From NCBI GenBank assembly GCA_964345035.1, contig CAYFPO010000004.1, positions 1-64,000 of the forward strand: DNA of 64,000 nucleotides, in the 5' to 3' direction. Positions 27,242 to 36,939 of the stretch are shown one piece after another (the first letter of the stretch is position 1; the number at the start of each line of letters is the position of its first letter). Made by a program: the position numbers and the translations under genes. The notes under the pieces are model-generated. The model saw only the letters and a program-made list of their open reading frames with translations. It did no database searches and was not told the origin of the DNA. The stretch comes from CAYFPO01 sp964345035. GTDB taxonomy: Bacteria > Fidelibacterota > Marinisomatia > SCGC-AAA003-L08 > GCA-002704045.

Positions 27242-29191
27242 TCAATATTGAAGTTCTTCTAAATTTTTGAAATTATCCAGTGAAGTGGGATTTGCAAGAG
27301 AATCCAAATTTTTTACTGGGATGTTTTGAATGATATTCTTGACGGCAATTTCCACTTTTTTCCCGTTGATGGTATATGGTATATCCTCCACAGGGATTAT
27401 TTTGGCCGGAATATGTCTTGGACTGCATTGTGTTTTGATGTTGTGTTTTATTTTTGTGACTAATTCATCATGCAAAACATTTTGTGACTTTAATATGATG
27501 AAAAGGATGATCCTTTCATCGTTTTCCCATGGTTGGCCAACTACCAGAGAATCAACAATTTCTGACATTTGCTCCATCACACGGTAAATTTCTGCAGTTC
27601 CTATTCTTACACCGCCTGGATTTAATGTCGCATCCGATCGTCCATAGATCAGCACCCCGCTGTGGTCATTGATCTCAATGTAATCTCCGTGAGACCAAAC
27701 ACCCGGGTAATCTTTGAAATATGCAGAATTGTATTTTTCACCGGTATCATCATTCCAAAAATACACCGGCATAGATGGGAATGCTTTTTTACATACCAAT
27801 TCTCCTTTGGCATCCCTGATGGAATTTCCAGTGGTATCAAAAGAATCTACAGCCATCCCAAGTCCACGGCTCTGCAATTCTCCTTTATAAACAGGGAGGA
27901 TCGGATTACCCAATGCGAAACAGGAAATAATATCTGTCCCTCCGGATATAGAAGCCAGTTGAACATCACTTTTCCAGTGAGTATAGACAAAATCAAAATT
28001 TTCTTCTGATAATGGTGAACCTGTGGAGAGAATTGTTCTTAATTTTGGAAAATCTGAAACTGAATCAGGAATTATACCCTTTGACTGCAGTGTTGAGATA
28101 TATTTTGCGCTGGTTCCAAAAATGGTAATTCCCAATTTACCGGCTATTTCCAATAAACTGGTATCTTCGGGATACATTGGATTTCCATCATATAAAACCA
28201 TAGTTGCACCGGTCGCCAGTGATGTAACCAGCCAATTCCACATCATCCAACCGCAGGTGGTATAGTAGAATATGATATCATCCCGTGTCAGGTCTGTGTG
28301 CAGTCTATGTTCCTTAATATGCTGGAGTAATGTTCCGCCTGAAGAATGCACAAGGGATTTTGGTACTCCTGTGGTACCCGAAGAATACATAATAAACAGT
28401 GGATGTGAAAATGGTAATTGTTCAAATTGGATTGATGAATACTGAGGTGAAATGAAATCTTCCCAGGAAACACTGTTTTCTATTTTAATACTGGCCGGAT
28501 CTCCCAGGTAATGAATGATCACTGCTTTTTCAATCGAAGGTATTTTACCCATTATTGCATTCAGTTTCCCAAGACAATCAACCTTTTTACCATGATATTG
28601 ATATCCGTCTGCACAAAAGATTAGTTTTGGATTAATCTGCTTGAACCTGTCCAATACACCTTTAGCGCCAAAATCCGGTGAGCAGGATGACCAGATTGCA
28701 CCAATACTTGATGCCGCCAGCATTGCAATCACTGTTTCCGGAATATTTGGCATCAAACCAACTACCCTGTCATTTTTTTCTATCCCAAAACTTTTCATTG
28801 CTCCAACTAACCGGGAAACCCTGTTAAATAATTCATCATAGGTAATTGTTGTAGCTTGGGAATTTTCATCTATAAAAATGATTGCCGGATGAACATCCCG
28901 GTATTTCAACAAGTTTTCTGCATAATTCAATTTTGTGCCGTCAAACCACACAGCTCCCGGCATTTTAAATATATCATCCACAACAGCATCAAAAGGTTGT
29001 GAGTGCTTAATTTTTGAGAAATTCCAGAACAATTCCCAGAATTTTTCCGGAGAAACTATTGACCAATTATACAGTTCTTCATAGGACCGGAAATCTGTGG
29101 ATTCACTTTCATTTACAAAATTCATAAACTGCATCATTTGAGACGAATCAACTGAGTTTTCGTCAGGTTTCCAGAGAATATCAGCCATCAT
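27242..29191 (-). CDS. aacS: Acetoacetyl-CoA synthetase
   Basis: 649 residues, the usual AacS length. ANL-superfamily motifs are visible: the P-loop-like MYSSGTTGVPKSLVHSSGG, TTCGWMMWNWL, SISGGTDIISCFALGNP (A5), YGRSDATLNPGGVRIGTAEIYR (A8 region) and the catalytic Lys near the C-terminus in NGKKVEIAVK. It activates acetoacetate, the end product of homogentisate breakdown, to acetoacetyl-CoA. It overlaps the upstream flavin reductase-like gene by 11 bases. Confidence 0.94.
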   Translation of the reverse strand: MMADILWKPDENSVDSSQMMQFMNFVNESESTDFRSYEELYNWSIVSPEKFWELFWNFSKIKHSQPFDAVVDDIFKMPGAVWFDGTKLNYAENLLKYRDVHPAIIFIDENSQATTITYDELFNRVSRLVGAMKSFGIEKNDRVVGLMPNIPETVIAMLAASSIGAIWSSCSPDFGAKGVLDRFKQINPKLIFCADGYQYHGKKVDCLGKLNAIMGKIPSIEKAVIIHYLGDPASIKIENSVSWEDFISPQYSSIQFEQLPFSHPLFIMYSSGTTGVPKSLVHSSGGTLLQHIKEHRLHTDLTRDDIIFYYTTCGWMMWNWLVTSLATGATMVLYDGNPMYPEDTSLLEIAGKLGITIFGTSAKYISTLQSKGIIPDSVSDFPKLRTILSTGSPLSEENFDFVYTHWKSDVQLASISGGTDIISCFALGNPILPVYKGELQSRGLGMAVDSFDTTGNSIRDAKGELVCKKAFPSMPVYFWNDDTGEKYNSAYFKDYPGVWSHGDYIEINDHSGVLIYGRSDATLNPGGVRIGTAEIYRVMEQMSEIVDSLVVGQPWENDERIILFIILKSQNVLHDELVTKIKHNIKTQCSPRHIPAKIIPVEDIPYTINGKKVEIAVKNIIQNIPVKNLDSLANPTSLDNFKNLEELQY

Positions 29192-30050
29192 TGTTCTGTT
29201 CTAAAAATTGAATGATATACCAGGACATATCTATTTTATTATTATTGATATTATCGATACATTCATCAAGTAATACTTTAGATGAGCTTCCTGTAAAATT
29301 CTTTTCCATTTCAGAGTTGAGATCGGGAATATTTTCTACAGATGCAAGTTTACATAAATGTGCATTCGTAAACTTTTTATTGGTTCGTATAAATTCCGGA
29401 ATTGCAGAAAATCCAACAGGAGTATATCGTGGTGTTTCAAGAGAAAACAGTCCTTGCTTAGCACGGGTATACCAATTTGATCCCAGTCTTCCGATTTGAT
29501 CTATTTTTACAGGATCAATAAATCCATCCTCACTGAAAATATCTTCCCTTGCATGGAAATGGACAATTTCACCCAACAGTAGATTCCCGCCAGCCGGTTG
29601 GTCGCTGAATTGAATATGTTCCTGAAAGATACATTCCATAATTACCGGAGATTCTGCAACACCGGGTGGGGTTACTTTTTTAGATGGGTGTTTTGTGAAT
29701 CCGGACATCTCAAATTCATCGGTAACAGAACCATATTCTGCTGCAGAGATATTCATTTGATCCACCATGTCATACGACACTACGGATAAGGTGAATTCAC
29801 CGGTTTCCAGAATATTGTTTAGTGTATCTTTGGGATTTCCTGTCCTTCCACTGAATGCGGGTGAAATACCAACTACAGGTGGGTTTGAACTGAATGCATT
29901 GTGAAAGCTGAAAGGAGCAAGGTTAAGATTACCGCTTTTGTCAATGGTGGAAGTAAATCCTATAGGGCGGGGGGCAACACTCCCAATGAGAAGGTGATGT
30001 CTGTCCCGCAGAGATTGGGATTTTGGGTCAAATTCAATAAAGTTGTTCAC
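29181..30050 (-). CDS. Flavin reductase-like (FMN-binding split barrel) protein
   Basis: 289 residues, GTG start. The N-terminal domain has the flavin reductase-like pattern (LIGSVAPRPIGFTSTIDKSG, NLAPFSFHNAFSSNPPVVGI, EFTLSVVSYDMVDQMN). It binds FMN and may reduce it for an oxygenase or act on an aromatic metabolite itself. Such proteins are often encoded with fumarylacetoacetate hydrolase family genes, as here. Its precise step in the pathway is unknown. Confidence 0.85.
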   Translation of the reverse strand: MNNFIEFDPKSQSLRDRHHLLIGSVAPRPIGFTSTIDKSGNLNLAPFSFHNAFSSNPPVVGISPAFSGRTGNPKDTLNNILETGEFTLSVVSYDMVDQMNISAAEYGSVTDEFEMSGFTKHPSKKVTPPGVAESPVIMECIFQEHIQFSDQPAGGNLLLGEIVHFHAREDIFSEDGFIDPVKIDQIGRLGSNWYTRAKQGLFSLETPRYTPVGFSAIPEFIRTNKKFTNAHLCKLASVENIPDLNSEMEKNFTGSSSKVLLDECIDNINNNKIDMSWYIIQFLEQNNDG

Positions 30051-30075
30051 AGATACCGATTCAATTCATTTTCAA

Positions 30076-31005
30076 TTATTCTGAAAGGACGATTGTATTG
30101 GTCAATGTGCCCAGTCTGTCAATCTCCAGTGAGATTGTATCACCGGGCTTCAACCATTGGTTATCAGTGATTTTTGATCCGTTCAACTCCAGGAAACAAC
30201 CGGTTCCACAGGTACCGGAACCTATAATATCTCCGGGAAAGATATCTACACCGTAGCTGACTCGTTCAATGATCTGAGCAAAAGTCCATGTCATATTTGC
30301 CAATGTGTCTTCAGAAACCTGAATGTCATTCACAAATGCCTTCATGGTGAGATCATACCGGTCACCTTCGGGCGAAGAGACTTTTTTATCTTCCAATTCG
30401 TCTTTTGTTACCAGCCATGGTCCAAATGTGGAACCAAAATCTTTTCCTTTGGCAGGTCCAAGATTCAATTTCATCTCGTGCATTTGCAGAGCTCTGGCAG
30501 ACAAATCATTCATGATCATAAATCCTGCAATATAATCATCTGCATCTGCTGCAGAAATATTGCGCCCTTTTTTTCCAATGACTGCGGCACATTCTAATTC
30601 AAAATCCAGTTTTTCCAGATGTTTTTCTAATACCGGGAAGTCACCTTCACCAAAAACTGCATGATGATTGGTGAAATAAAAAATGGGAATTTCATCAAAT
30701 TCCGGGATCATATCCACACCGCGGTTCCTTCTGGCGGTAGCAACATGCTGCCGGAATGCGTATCCATCACGGACTGATGTAGGATTTGGCAAGGGAGATA
30801 GTAAATTTACTCCGTTTGCCCGTGTTGAACTGGGTGAAGAATTCATTACAACTTTTGCTCGTTCTAAATTTTCTGTAAATCCGTTTAAAAATTCCAGCAT
30901 ATTATCAGGAATTCTATTGTCATGAGCATTCAATTCAATAACTCCACCTTCGGTAACAGCACCTAAATTCAGAGTATTACCCTGATTAAACGTAATTAAT
31001 TTCAT
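30076..31005 (-). CDS. Fumarylacetoacetate hydrolase family protein
   Basis: 309 residues. The FAH fold shows ECAAVIGKKGRNISAADADD, MNDLSARALQMHEM, KGKDFGSTFGPWLV and FPGDIIGSGTCGTGCFLE, including the acidic metal-binding residues. In this cluster it most likely splits fumarylacetoacetate to fumarate and acetoacetate. FAH-family proteins also include decarboxylases and isomerases, so the exact reaction rests on context. Confidence 0.9.
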   Translation of the reverse strand: MKLITFNQGNTLNLGAVTEGGVIELNAHDNRIPDNMLEFLNGFTENLERAKVVMNSSPSSTRANGVNLLSPLPNPTSVRDGYAFRQHVATARRNRGVDMIPEFDEIPIFYFTNHHAVFGEGDFPVLEKHLEKLDFELECAAVIGKKGRNISAADADDYIAGFMIMNDLSARALQMHEMKLNLGPAKGKDFGSTFGPWLVTKDELEDKKVSSPEGDRYDLTMKAFVNDIQVSEDTLANMTWTFAQIIERVSYGVDIFPGDIIGSGTCGTGCFLELNGSKITDNQWLKPGDTISLEIDRLGTLTNTIVLSE

Positions 31006-31016
31006 GTATTTCCTTT

Positions 31017-31349
31017 TTATTCGGTAGTTTCTTCTGTGGTTGATTTCAGTATATTATCCAATTCCCCGGAAGCGGCAAGTTCTTCTACTATATCACAACC
31101 GCCAATAAGTGTCCCGTTCACATACAACTGAGGAGTGGTGGGCCAATTGGAATATTCCTTAATTAGATTCATTAATTCAATATTTTCAAATACATTAAAC
31201 GAACTGTATTTTGCGCCAAAATGATTTAATGTATGCACAACTCTGGCAGAGAACCCGCATCGTGGCTGCTCAGGAGTACCTTTCAGCATTAAAAATATCT
31301 TGTCTGAATTTATAATATTTTCTACTGTGGATTTTTGTTCTTCAGTCAT
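31017..31349 (-). CDS. grxD: Monothiol glutaredoxin, Grx4/GrxD family
   Basis: 110 residues with KGTPEQPRCGFSARVV: the CGFS active site (Cys at residue 31) defines the class, and WPTTPQLYVNGTLIGGCDIV supplies the glutathione/Fe-S site. These proteins bridge a [2Fe-2S] cluster with glutathione and often partner with BolA. A bolA gene lies upstream in the same run, now separated from this gene by a decayed protease gene. Confidence 0.95.
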   Translation of the reverse strand: MTEEQKSTVENIINSDKIFLMLKGTPEQPRCGFSARVVHTLNHFGAKYSSFNVFENIELMNLIKEYSNWPTTPQLYVNGTLIGGCDIVEELAASGELDNILKSTTEETTE

Positions 31350-31376
31350 TTTTATCTCCTACTGTTATTTAGTCTT

Positions 31377-31405
31377 ACCTGCCTGCTGACCTAAAGCAGA
31401 CAAGT
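31377..31405. repeat. Short palindrome related to the 24560 element
   Basis: TTACCTGCCTGCTGACC followed by TAAAGCAGAC: GCCTGCT pairs with AGCAGAC around a seven-base loop. The start resembles TTACCTGTCTGTGGGCAGAC near 24558, so both may be decayed copies of one dispersed palindromic element. Confidence 0.4.
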
Positions 31406-31547
31406 TGGACTTATTGAATATTCGGTATAATTTAGATTATAAGCTATTCGCTATACATAATTTAATAATACTTTTTTCAATTCCGTCAGATTTGATTAAT
31501 CTGACCGTCAAAGTTCCCGTGATTCTATTAATTCGATTTCAGCAATA

Positions 31548-32552
31548 TCACCAAATCCGAAGTTTATGGAATGAACCCTCTAAACCAAAAAACAGAATAG
31601 TTGTTTTTGTTGAATCTTCTGAGATCGAATACCCATCATAACTTTCAGGTATTTCTATATCAATAATTTCTAATAATGCGAAATCAGATTCAGCATTTAC
31701 TGATCGAATCATCAAACCCTGTATCGTTTGATCGGTAGCTCCTTCTTCATTTATACAAAAAGGACTTTCATAATTAAACATCAAAATCCAAGGTAAATAA
31801 TCACCAGGTACATAATTAAAATGTTCAAAACAATGATATGCAGTTAGAAAATATTGTTTTGGTTCGTTTTCTACATTATTTATTAGTGAGCCGGAACAAA
31901 TTCGTGTATTTTCATCTATTAACATCATAGCTACGGATCTTTTCTGATCGTACCATTCTGACCATTCAGGACAGTTTACATTATTGTTACATTCTTCTGA
32001 TTGACCATAATCGTAAATACCTTTATAATCGTGTGCAATTTGAGAAATTGTGAAAAATACTTCAGATTCAATTGAAGGTAGATATAATTCAACAATAATT
32101 TCTTCACCCTTTACTGGTGTAGTTGAAAATAAACCATTAATTTTATTGTTATAATTTGTAAATGAACCAATGATATGATCTTCTTGCAAATTATAAATAA
32201 ATAACTTTGCATTGATTGGTAACCAAAATTCACTAAAAATTAGACTTAAAGAAAATGCACCAGCTGATCGAATTTTAATTCTCCATAAATATTCATCATT
32301 TCCAATATCTATCTATTCACCCGAATTATTCAAGTTTAAATTTACTTTGTGGGCATAAGCAAATCTGTATGGTAATTCAACTGATTCTTCCATTAATAAT
32401 GAATCTATATTGCTGGAAGGTAATGATTCTAATGGTATTGATTCATAACTTAATTCATGTACAATACTAAATGGTATACCACCGTTACTAACTTGTGCAC
32501 AAACATTTAGATATATAGGGGTAAATGTAAGTAAATAATAATATGATTTCAT
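31548..32552 (-). pseudogene. Decayed secreted lysyl-endopeptidase-like serine protease
   Basis: ATG 32552 starts a signal peptide (MKSYYYLLTFTPIYLNVCAQ) followed by NGGIPFSIVHEL. An in-frame TAG at 32315-32313 interrupts the frame. Reading continues without shift through EYLWRIKIRSAGAFSLSLIF, CNNNVNCPEWSEWYDQKRS, SGSLINNVENEP and FLTAYHCFEH, which carries the catalytic His. A likely catalytic Asp is in ESDFALLEI. The frame then ends before any GDSGG-type Ser region, so the catalytic Ser is lost. A second frame after 31590 reads INFGFGDIAEIELIES, possibly a remnant. It sits between bolA and grxD, splitting a common functional pair. Confidence 0.75.
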
Positions 32553-32559
32553 ATTTTTC

Positions 32560-32811
32560 TCAATTATTAATTGCAATTGTTTTAATGGATAATGCGTGGA
32601 TTATGTTTCCCAATTCTTTTTCCAATGCTTTTTGGACCAACCGATGCTGTTCAATGAGTGACAATCCTGCAAATCCGGAATATTTGATCGTGGTTTTTAA
32701 ATGATAACCCCGGTCGTTATGCCCTACATGCATAGAGGAGGTATTTTCCAGTTCAACCTGAGCACCGGGAAATGCTTCCACCAATTTCTGTTTAATTTCT
32801 TCAGTGGTCAA
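32560..32811 (-). CDS. bolA: BolA family protein
   Basis: 83 residues with HVGHNDRGYHLKTTIKYSG, GLSLIEQHRLVQKALE and IHALSIKT, the full BolA consensus including the conserved His near the C-terminus. BolA proteins bind [2Fe-2S] clusters together with CGFS glutaredoxins. It begins two bases after the homogentisate dioxygenase stop. Confidence 0.93.
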   Translation of the reverse strand: MTTEEIKQKLVEAFPGAQVELENTSSMHVGHNDRGYHLKTTIKYSGFAGLSLIEQHRLVQKALEKELGNIIHALSIKTIAINN

Positions 32812-32813
32812 TA

Positions 32814-33962
32814 TTAATCCAGCCAGCTTTTTGGGTAATCTGCATCATCTATTTCCTGTGCAGTGTGTGTAACTTTCAAGGGTTTTAAGGTGTCAATCAT
32901 CACTGCTAGTTCATCGGTTTTTTCGTTACCTTGTGATGTTGCATATTTTCCGGGTTGGGGTCCGTGAGGCAGTCCCATTGGATGGAGTGTGATGGATTCT
33001 GTCTGAATACCCTGCCTGCTCATAAAATCTCCCCGGGAATAATAAATCACTTCATCTGAATCTACATTAGAATGGGGATAAGGTGCTGGGATAGAATGCG
33101 GATGAAAGTCAAACAGCCTTGGCACAAATGAGCACACTACAAACCCGTTTGCCTGAAATGTTTGGTGAACCGGTGGTGGTTGATGAATGCTTCCGACAAT
33201 GGGCTCAAAATCGTGAATGCTGAATTTCCAAGGGAAATAATATCCGTCCCAACCTACAACATCAAAGGGATGATGGTCATAAATAAGATCCTGTATTCCT
33301 AAGTGTGATTTTACCTTTACTACAAATTCTCCGGCAGTATCTATGGGATCTTGTAAAGTAGGTGTATTGATGTCCCGTTCACAAAAGGGTGAGTGCTCAA
33401 GTAATTGTCCAAATCGGTTTCGGTATCTTGATGGAGTTTCCACTGGTCCTGCAGATTCAATAACGAGCAATCGAAGTTCATTAGAGGGATGTAATTGCCA
33501 GATAATCCCTCTGGGAATCACAATATAATCACCGGAATTACAATCCAAATCCCCCAGATTTGTCTGTAATGCAGCTGATCCGGATTGAATATAGAATATT
33601 TCATCTGTAGATCCATTACGGTAGAAGTAATCCATTGAATTTGTTATACAACCAGTGGAAATCGTTACATCCTCATTAAACAGAAGGGGAGTTCTCGATT
33701 TTATTGCATCACCACTTGATTTGATCTCTGATGTTTTGATGTGCCTCGCTCTATGTGTATTTGCTGAACTGACTAATTGGATAGATTCCATTTTTCCCAC
33801 AGTTTTCACAGATGTAGGCCTTCTGAGATGATAAAGATTGCTGTAGATACTTGAAAAGCCTTCCCGACTGACCAATTCTTCATAATGAATACTGCCGTCC
33901 TGTTTTTTAAATGCAGTGTGCCGTTTAGGCGGAATATTCCCCTTTGAACAATAAAATGGCAT
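32814..33962 (-). CDS. hmgA: Homogentisate 1,2-dioxygenase
   Basis: 382 residues, a cupin-type iron enzyme. The N-terminus has GNIPPKRHTAFKKQDGS; the C-terminal half has the metal site region (HQTFQANGFVVCSFVPRLFD, DEVIYYSRGDFMSR and LHPMGLPHGPQPG). It opens homogentisate to maleylacetoacetate. Its ATG overlaps the HPPD stop by one base (TAATG). Confidence 0.92.
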   Translation of the reverse strand: MPFYCSKGNIPPKRHTAFKKQDGSIHYEELVSREGFSSIYSNLYHLRRPTSVKTVGKMESIQLVSSANTHRARHIKTSEIKSSGDAIKSRTPLLFNEDVTISTGCITNSMDYFYRNGSTDEIFYIQSGSAALQTNLGDLDCNSGDYIVIPRGIIWQLHPSNELRLLVIESAGPVETPSRYRNRFGQLLEHSPFCERDINTPTLQDPIDTAGEFVVKVKSHLGIQDLIYDHHPFDVVGWDGYYFPWKFSIHDFEPIVGSIHQPPPVHQTFQANGFVVCSFVPRLFDFHPHSIPAPYPHSNVDSDEVIYYSRGDFMSRQGIQTESITLHPMGLPHGPQPGKYATSQGNEKTDELAVMIDTLKPLKVTHTAQEIDDADYPKSWLD

Positions 33963-35083
33963 TAGAGATTTCCCCGCAATGCCTGCTCACGTTCAATCGC
34001 TTCAAACAATGCCTGAAAATTCCCCTGTCCAAACCCCCGGGAGCCTTTTCGCTGAATGATTTCAATAAACAATGTCGGTCTGTCTTCCAGAGGTTTTGTG
34101 AATAGTTGGAGCAGATATCCTTCTTCATCCCGGTCCACCAGAATTTTCAGGTTTTTCAAAACTTCTATATCTTCATCAATTTTTCCAACCCTGGCTTCAA
34201 GATCAGCATAATAAGTGTCCGGGACATCCAGGAATTCCACGCCATTTGCTTTAAGCGCGGTAATGGAACTGATAATATCATCAGTTAAAATTGCAATATG
34301 CTGCACACCGGGTCCTTCATTAAAATCCAGATATTCTTCGATTTGGGATTTATTGATTCCTGATGCAGGTTCATTTATTGGTAATTTTACTTTCCAATTT
34401 TTTGATCTGACCACAATACTTTTCAATGCAGAAAATTGGGTGCTGATATCAGTCTCATCAAACCGAACGAAAGTAGTAAATCCAAATACCTTTTCGTAGA
34501 ATTCCCGCCAGACATCCATCTTATCTTCTTCCACATTCCCGACAATGTGATCTATAGTGATCAATGAAGGTTGATTTGTCTTTATGGGAGGGAGATCTAA
34601 TTTTACAAATCCGGGTGCCCAGATTCCATCATATTTGGTATCATAAATAAATGAATGCACTGTATCTCCATAAGTTTTGATGACTGAGTTACCATATTCA
34701 CCAGAATCATCTTTAATGAGAGTCGGTTCCTGTAGTCCTTCTGCTCCCCGGGAAAGGCTTGATTCATACGCAGTTTTATCACAATCAACCGTAAAAGCGA
34801 TATCATAAACTCCATCGCCGTGTTTCTTAATCCACTGAGAAGCAGGATGGTTGGAATTTAATGGAGTTGTAAATACAAAAAATTGTCTGTTATTTTTCAA
34901 TACATAGGAGACAGAGTCCTTCATTCCTGTTTGTGGACCACAGTAGGCATGGGGTTCAAAACCAAAGGATGATCTGTAAAAATGAACCGCTTGCTTTGCA
35001 TTTCCCACAAAAAATTCAAGATGATGAAAATCTTGAATTGGAAAATACTCGGTGCCGTTCCATTCACTGGTTATGAATGTCAA
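33962..35083 (-). CDS. hppD: 4-Hydroxyphenylpyruvate dioxygenase
   Basis: 373 residues, normal length. The three iron ligands are visible: His in ITIDHIVGNVEED, His in GPGVQHIAILTDD, and Glu in LFIEIIQRKGSRGFGQGNF. It converts 4-hydroxyphenylpyruvate to homogentisate. The start is a TTG at 35083 with AGGAG about seven bases upstream. First gene of the minus-strand catabolic run. Confidence 0.95.
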   Translation of the reverse strand: MTFITSEWNGTEYFPIQDFHHLEFFVGNAKQAVHFYRSSFGFEPHAYCGPQTGMKDSVSYVLKNNRQFFVFTTPLNSNHPASQWIKKHGDGVYDIAFTVDCDKTAYESSLSRGAEGLQEPTLIKDDSGEYGNSVIKTYGDTVHSFIYDTKYDGIWAPGFVKLDLPPIKTNQPSLITIDHIVGNVEEDKMDVWREFYEKVFGFTTFVRFDETDISTQFSALKSIVVRSKNWKVKLPINEPASGINKSQIEEYLDFNEGPGVQHIAILTDDIISSITALKANGVEFLDVPDTYYADLEARVGKIDEDIEVLKNLKILVDRDEEGYLLQLFTKPLEDRPTLFIEIIQRKGSRGFGQGNFQALFEAIEREQALRGNL

Positions 35084-35100
35084 TTAATTTCTCCTGTTTT

Positions 35101-35118
35101 ATTAAATTGAAATTTAAT
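35101..35118. promoter_or_regulatory. AT-rich palindrome upstream of hppD
   Basis: ATTAAATT-GA-AATTTAAT is a perfect 8-bp inverted repeat 18 bases upstream of the hppD start. It could be an operator for the catabolic operon or chance in AT-rich DNA. Confidence 0.3.
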
Positions 35119-35211
35119 TAATGTCCGCCGAGATTAATTTGATAACCTGCAGATATGAATAATTTAATATTTTTTCCAATATCATAAATCGGATAATTTA
35201 CCAATCAAAAT

Positions 35212-36063
35212 ATGGATAGTAAACTTTGTATCATAACGGGTGCAACAGACGGGATTGGAAAAGAAACAGCCAAGATGCTGGTTTCTCAGGGAGTATATGT
35301 AGTCATTATCGGTAGGAATCAGGAAAAAGGAGAAAAAGTTCGGGAAGAGATCAAGAAATCCGAGTTGAATGCCAATGTAGATTTTATAAAATGCGACCTG
35401 TCCATTATGGCACAGGTGAGTGACCTTGCTTCTGTACTTAAAAAGAAATTTAAAAAGATTGATATACTGATCAATAACGCCGGAGCATTTTTCTCTAAAC
35501 GGATTTTGACTTCCGAAGGACTGGAGGCTACATTTGCTCTGAATCATCTGGCATATTTTCATTTAACAAATTTATTGTTACCCAAATTGAAAAAACAAAA
35601 TGATTGCCGAATTATTAATGTGGCCTCAGATGCCCATTTTGGAATTGATGTAGAATTTGACAATCTCCAGGGAGAAAACCAATATGACGGCTGGAAAGCC
35701 TATAAACGGTCAAAGCTGTTGAATATAATGTTTACATATCAATTAGCAACACAACTTTCCGGTTCAAATATCACTGTAAATTGCCTTCATCCGGGATTTG
35801 TTGCATCCAAATTCGGAAATAATAATCAGGGAATAACAGGTATTGGATTACGACTTGCAAAAATGTTTGCTGCAATTTCTGTTCCTAAAGGAGCAAAAAC
35901 CAGTTTGTATCTTGCAGTATCTTCAGAGGTAGAGGGTGTTAGTGGAAAATATTTTCATAAATGTAAAACAAAAGAAAGCAGCAGGGAATCTTATCAAACC
36001 AGGAATTGGGAAATTCTCTGGAAGACCAGCAAATCAATTTTAAAATCCATTAACACAATGTAA
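35212..36063 (+). CDS. Short-chain dehydrogenase/reductase (retinol dehydrogenase-like)
   Basis: 283 residues. NAD(P) site TGATDGIGKETA, structural NNAGAFF, catalytic Ser in INVASDAHFG and the YxxxK motif in WKAYKRSKLLN. A basic residue after the first strand (GRNQEKGEK) favours NADPH. It oxidises or reduces a hydrophobic alcohol or ketone; substrate unknown. Divergent from hppD; one base before the methyltransferase gene. Confidence 0.9.
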   Translation: MDSKLCIITGATDGIGKETAKMLVSQGVYVVIIGRNQEKGEKVREEIKKSELNANVDFIKCDLSIMAQVSDLASVLKKKFKKIDILINNAGAFFSKRILTSEGLEATFALNHLAYFHLTNLLLPKLKKQNDCRIINVASDAHFGIDVEFDNLQGENQYDGWKAYKRSKLLNIMFTYQLATQLSGSNITVNCLHPGFVASKFGNNNQGITGIGLRLAKMFAAISVPKGAKTSLYLAVSSEVEGVSGKYFHKCKTKESSRESYQTRNWEILWKTSKSILKSINTM

Positions 36064-36064
36064 T

Positions 36065-36901
36065 ATGTCAGAACGTAAAATAGATTCCAAAGAAATCGGA
36101 CTCGACCTGGGATTGCTGTTATTCAAGAATTTTCTGGATACTGACTATCTACATTATGGACTTTTTACTGATAATCTGGAAGCAAAGGTCACCAATCTCC
36201 CAACAGCGCAAAACAATTATGCAGAATATCTGATATCACTCATACCGGATAGTGTAAATACGATTCTGGATGTGGGCTGTGGTTCAGGACGATTTGCCCT
36301 TACTCTAATTGAAAGAGGGTACTCAGTGGACTGTGTATCTCCTGAGACAGTGTTAACGGATTATGCCGAAGAACTCCTCGGTGATACAAGCCGAATTTAT
36401 AAAAGTCCGTTTCAGGAATTTGAATCTGACAATCGGTATGACCTTGTATTATTCAGTGAAAGTTTCCAATATATTCCAATGAAAACCGCAGTATCCAATG
36501 CCATTGAACACCTCAATCCCGATGGGTATATCCTGGTCAGTGATTTTTTTAAAACAGATGCACCGGGTAAAAGTCCATTGGGTGGCGGACATAAGTTAGT
36601 GTCATGGGAGAAGATATATCCGGAATATCCATTACAACTTAAATATTCCAGGGATATCACCAATGAGACAGCACCTACCATTGATATTGCAAATCAGCTA
36701 TCAATAAATATGTTACATCCTCTCTGGAAATTAATATTAAAGGGATCTACTCAGAAATACCCGAAAATATTAAAATTTCTGAAATGGAAATACAGTAAAA
36801 AACTCACAAAACTAGAATATAAATATTTCAGCGGTGATAATAATGGTGAATCATTTCGAAGATTTAAATGCTATATGGTGTATTTATTTCAGAAAATATA
36901 G
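36065..36901 (+). CDS. Class I SAM-dependent methyltransferase
   Basis: 278 residues. Motif I ILDVGCGSGRFALTLIERGY, motif post I around VDCVSPE, and a YDLVLFSESFQYIP stretch. The acceptor substrate is unknown. It follows the SDR immediately, suggesting joint action on a lipid or quinone-like molecule. A strong terminator follows. Confidence 0.88.
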   Translation: MSERKIDSKEIGLDLGLLLFKNFLDTDYLHYGLFTDNLEAKVTNLPTAQNNYAEYLISLIPDSVNTILDVGCGSGRFALTLIERGYSVDCVSPETVLTDYAEELLGDTSRIYKSPFQEFESDNRYDLVLFSESFQYIPMKTAVSNAIEHLNPDGYILVSDFFKTDAPGKSPLGGGHKLVSWEKIYPEYPLQLKYSRDITNETAPTIDIANQLSINMLHPLWKLILKGSTQKYPKILKFLKWKYSKKLTKLEYKYFSGDNNGESFRRFKCYMVYLFQKI

Positions 36902-36907
36902 CCTGTA

Positions 36908-36936
36908 AAAAAAAGCCCTCAACTGAGGGCTTTTTA
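36908..36936. terminator. Bidirectional intrinsic terminator
   Basis: AAAAAGCCCTC, loop AACT, GAGGGCTTTTT, with A and T tracts on both sides, located between the converging methyltransferase and PuuD-like genes. Confidence 0.92.
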
Positions 36937-36939
36937 ATT

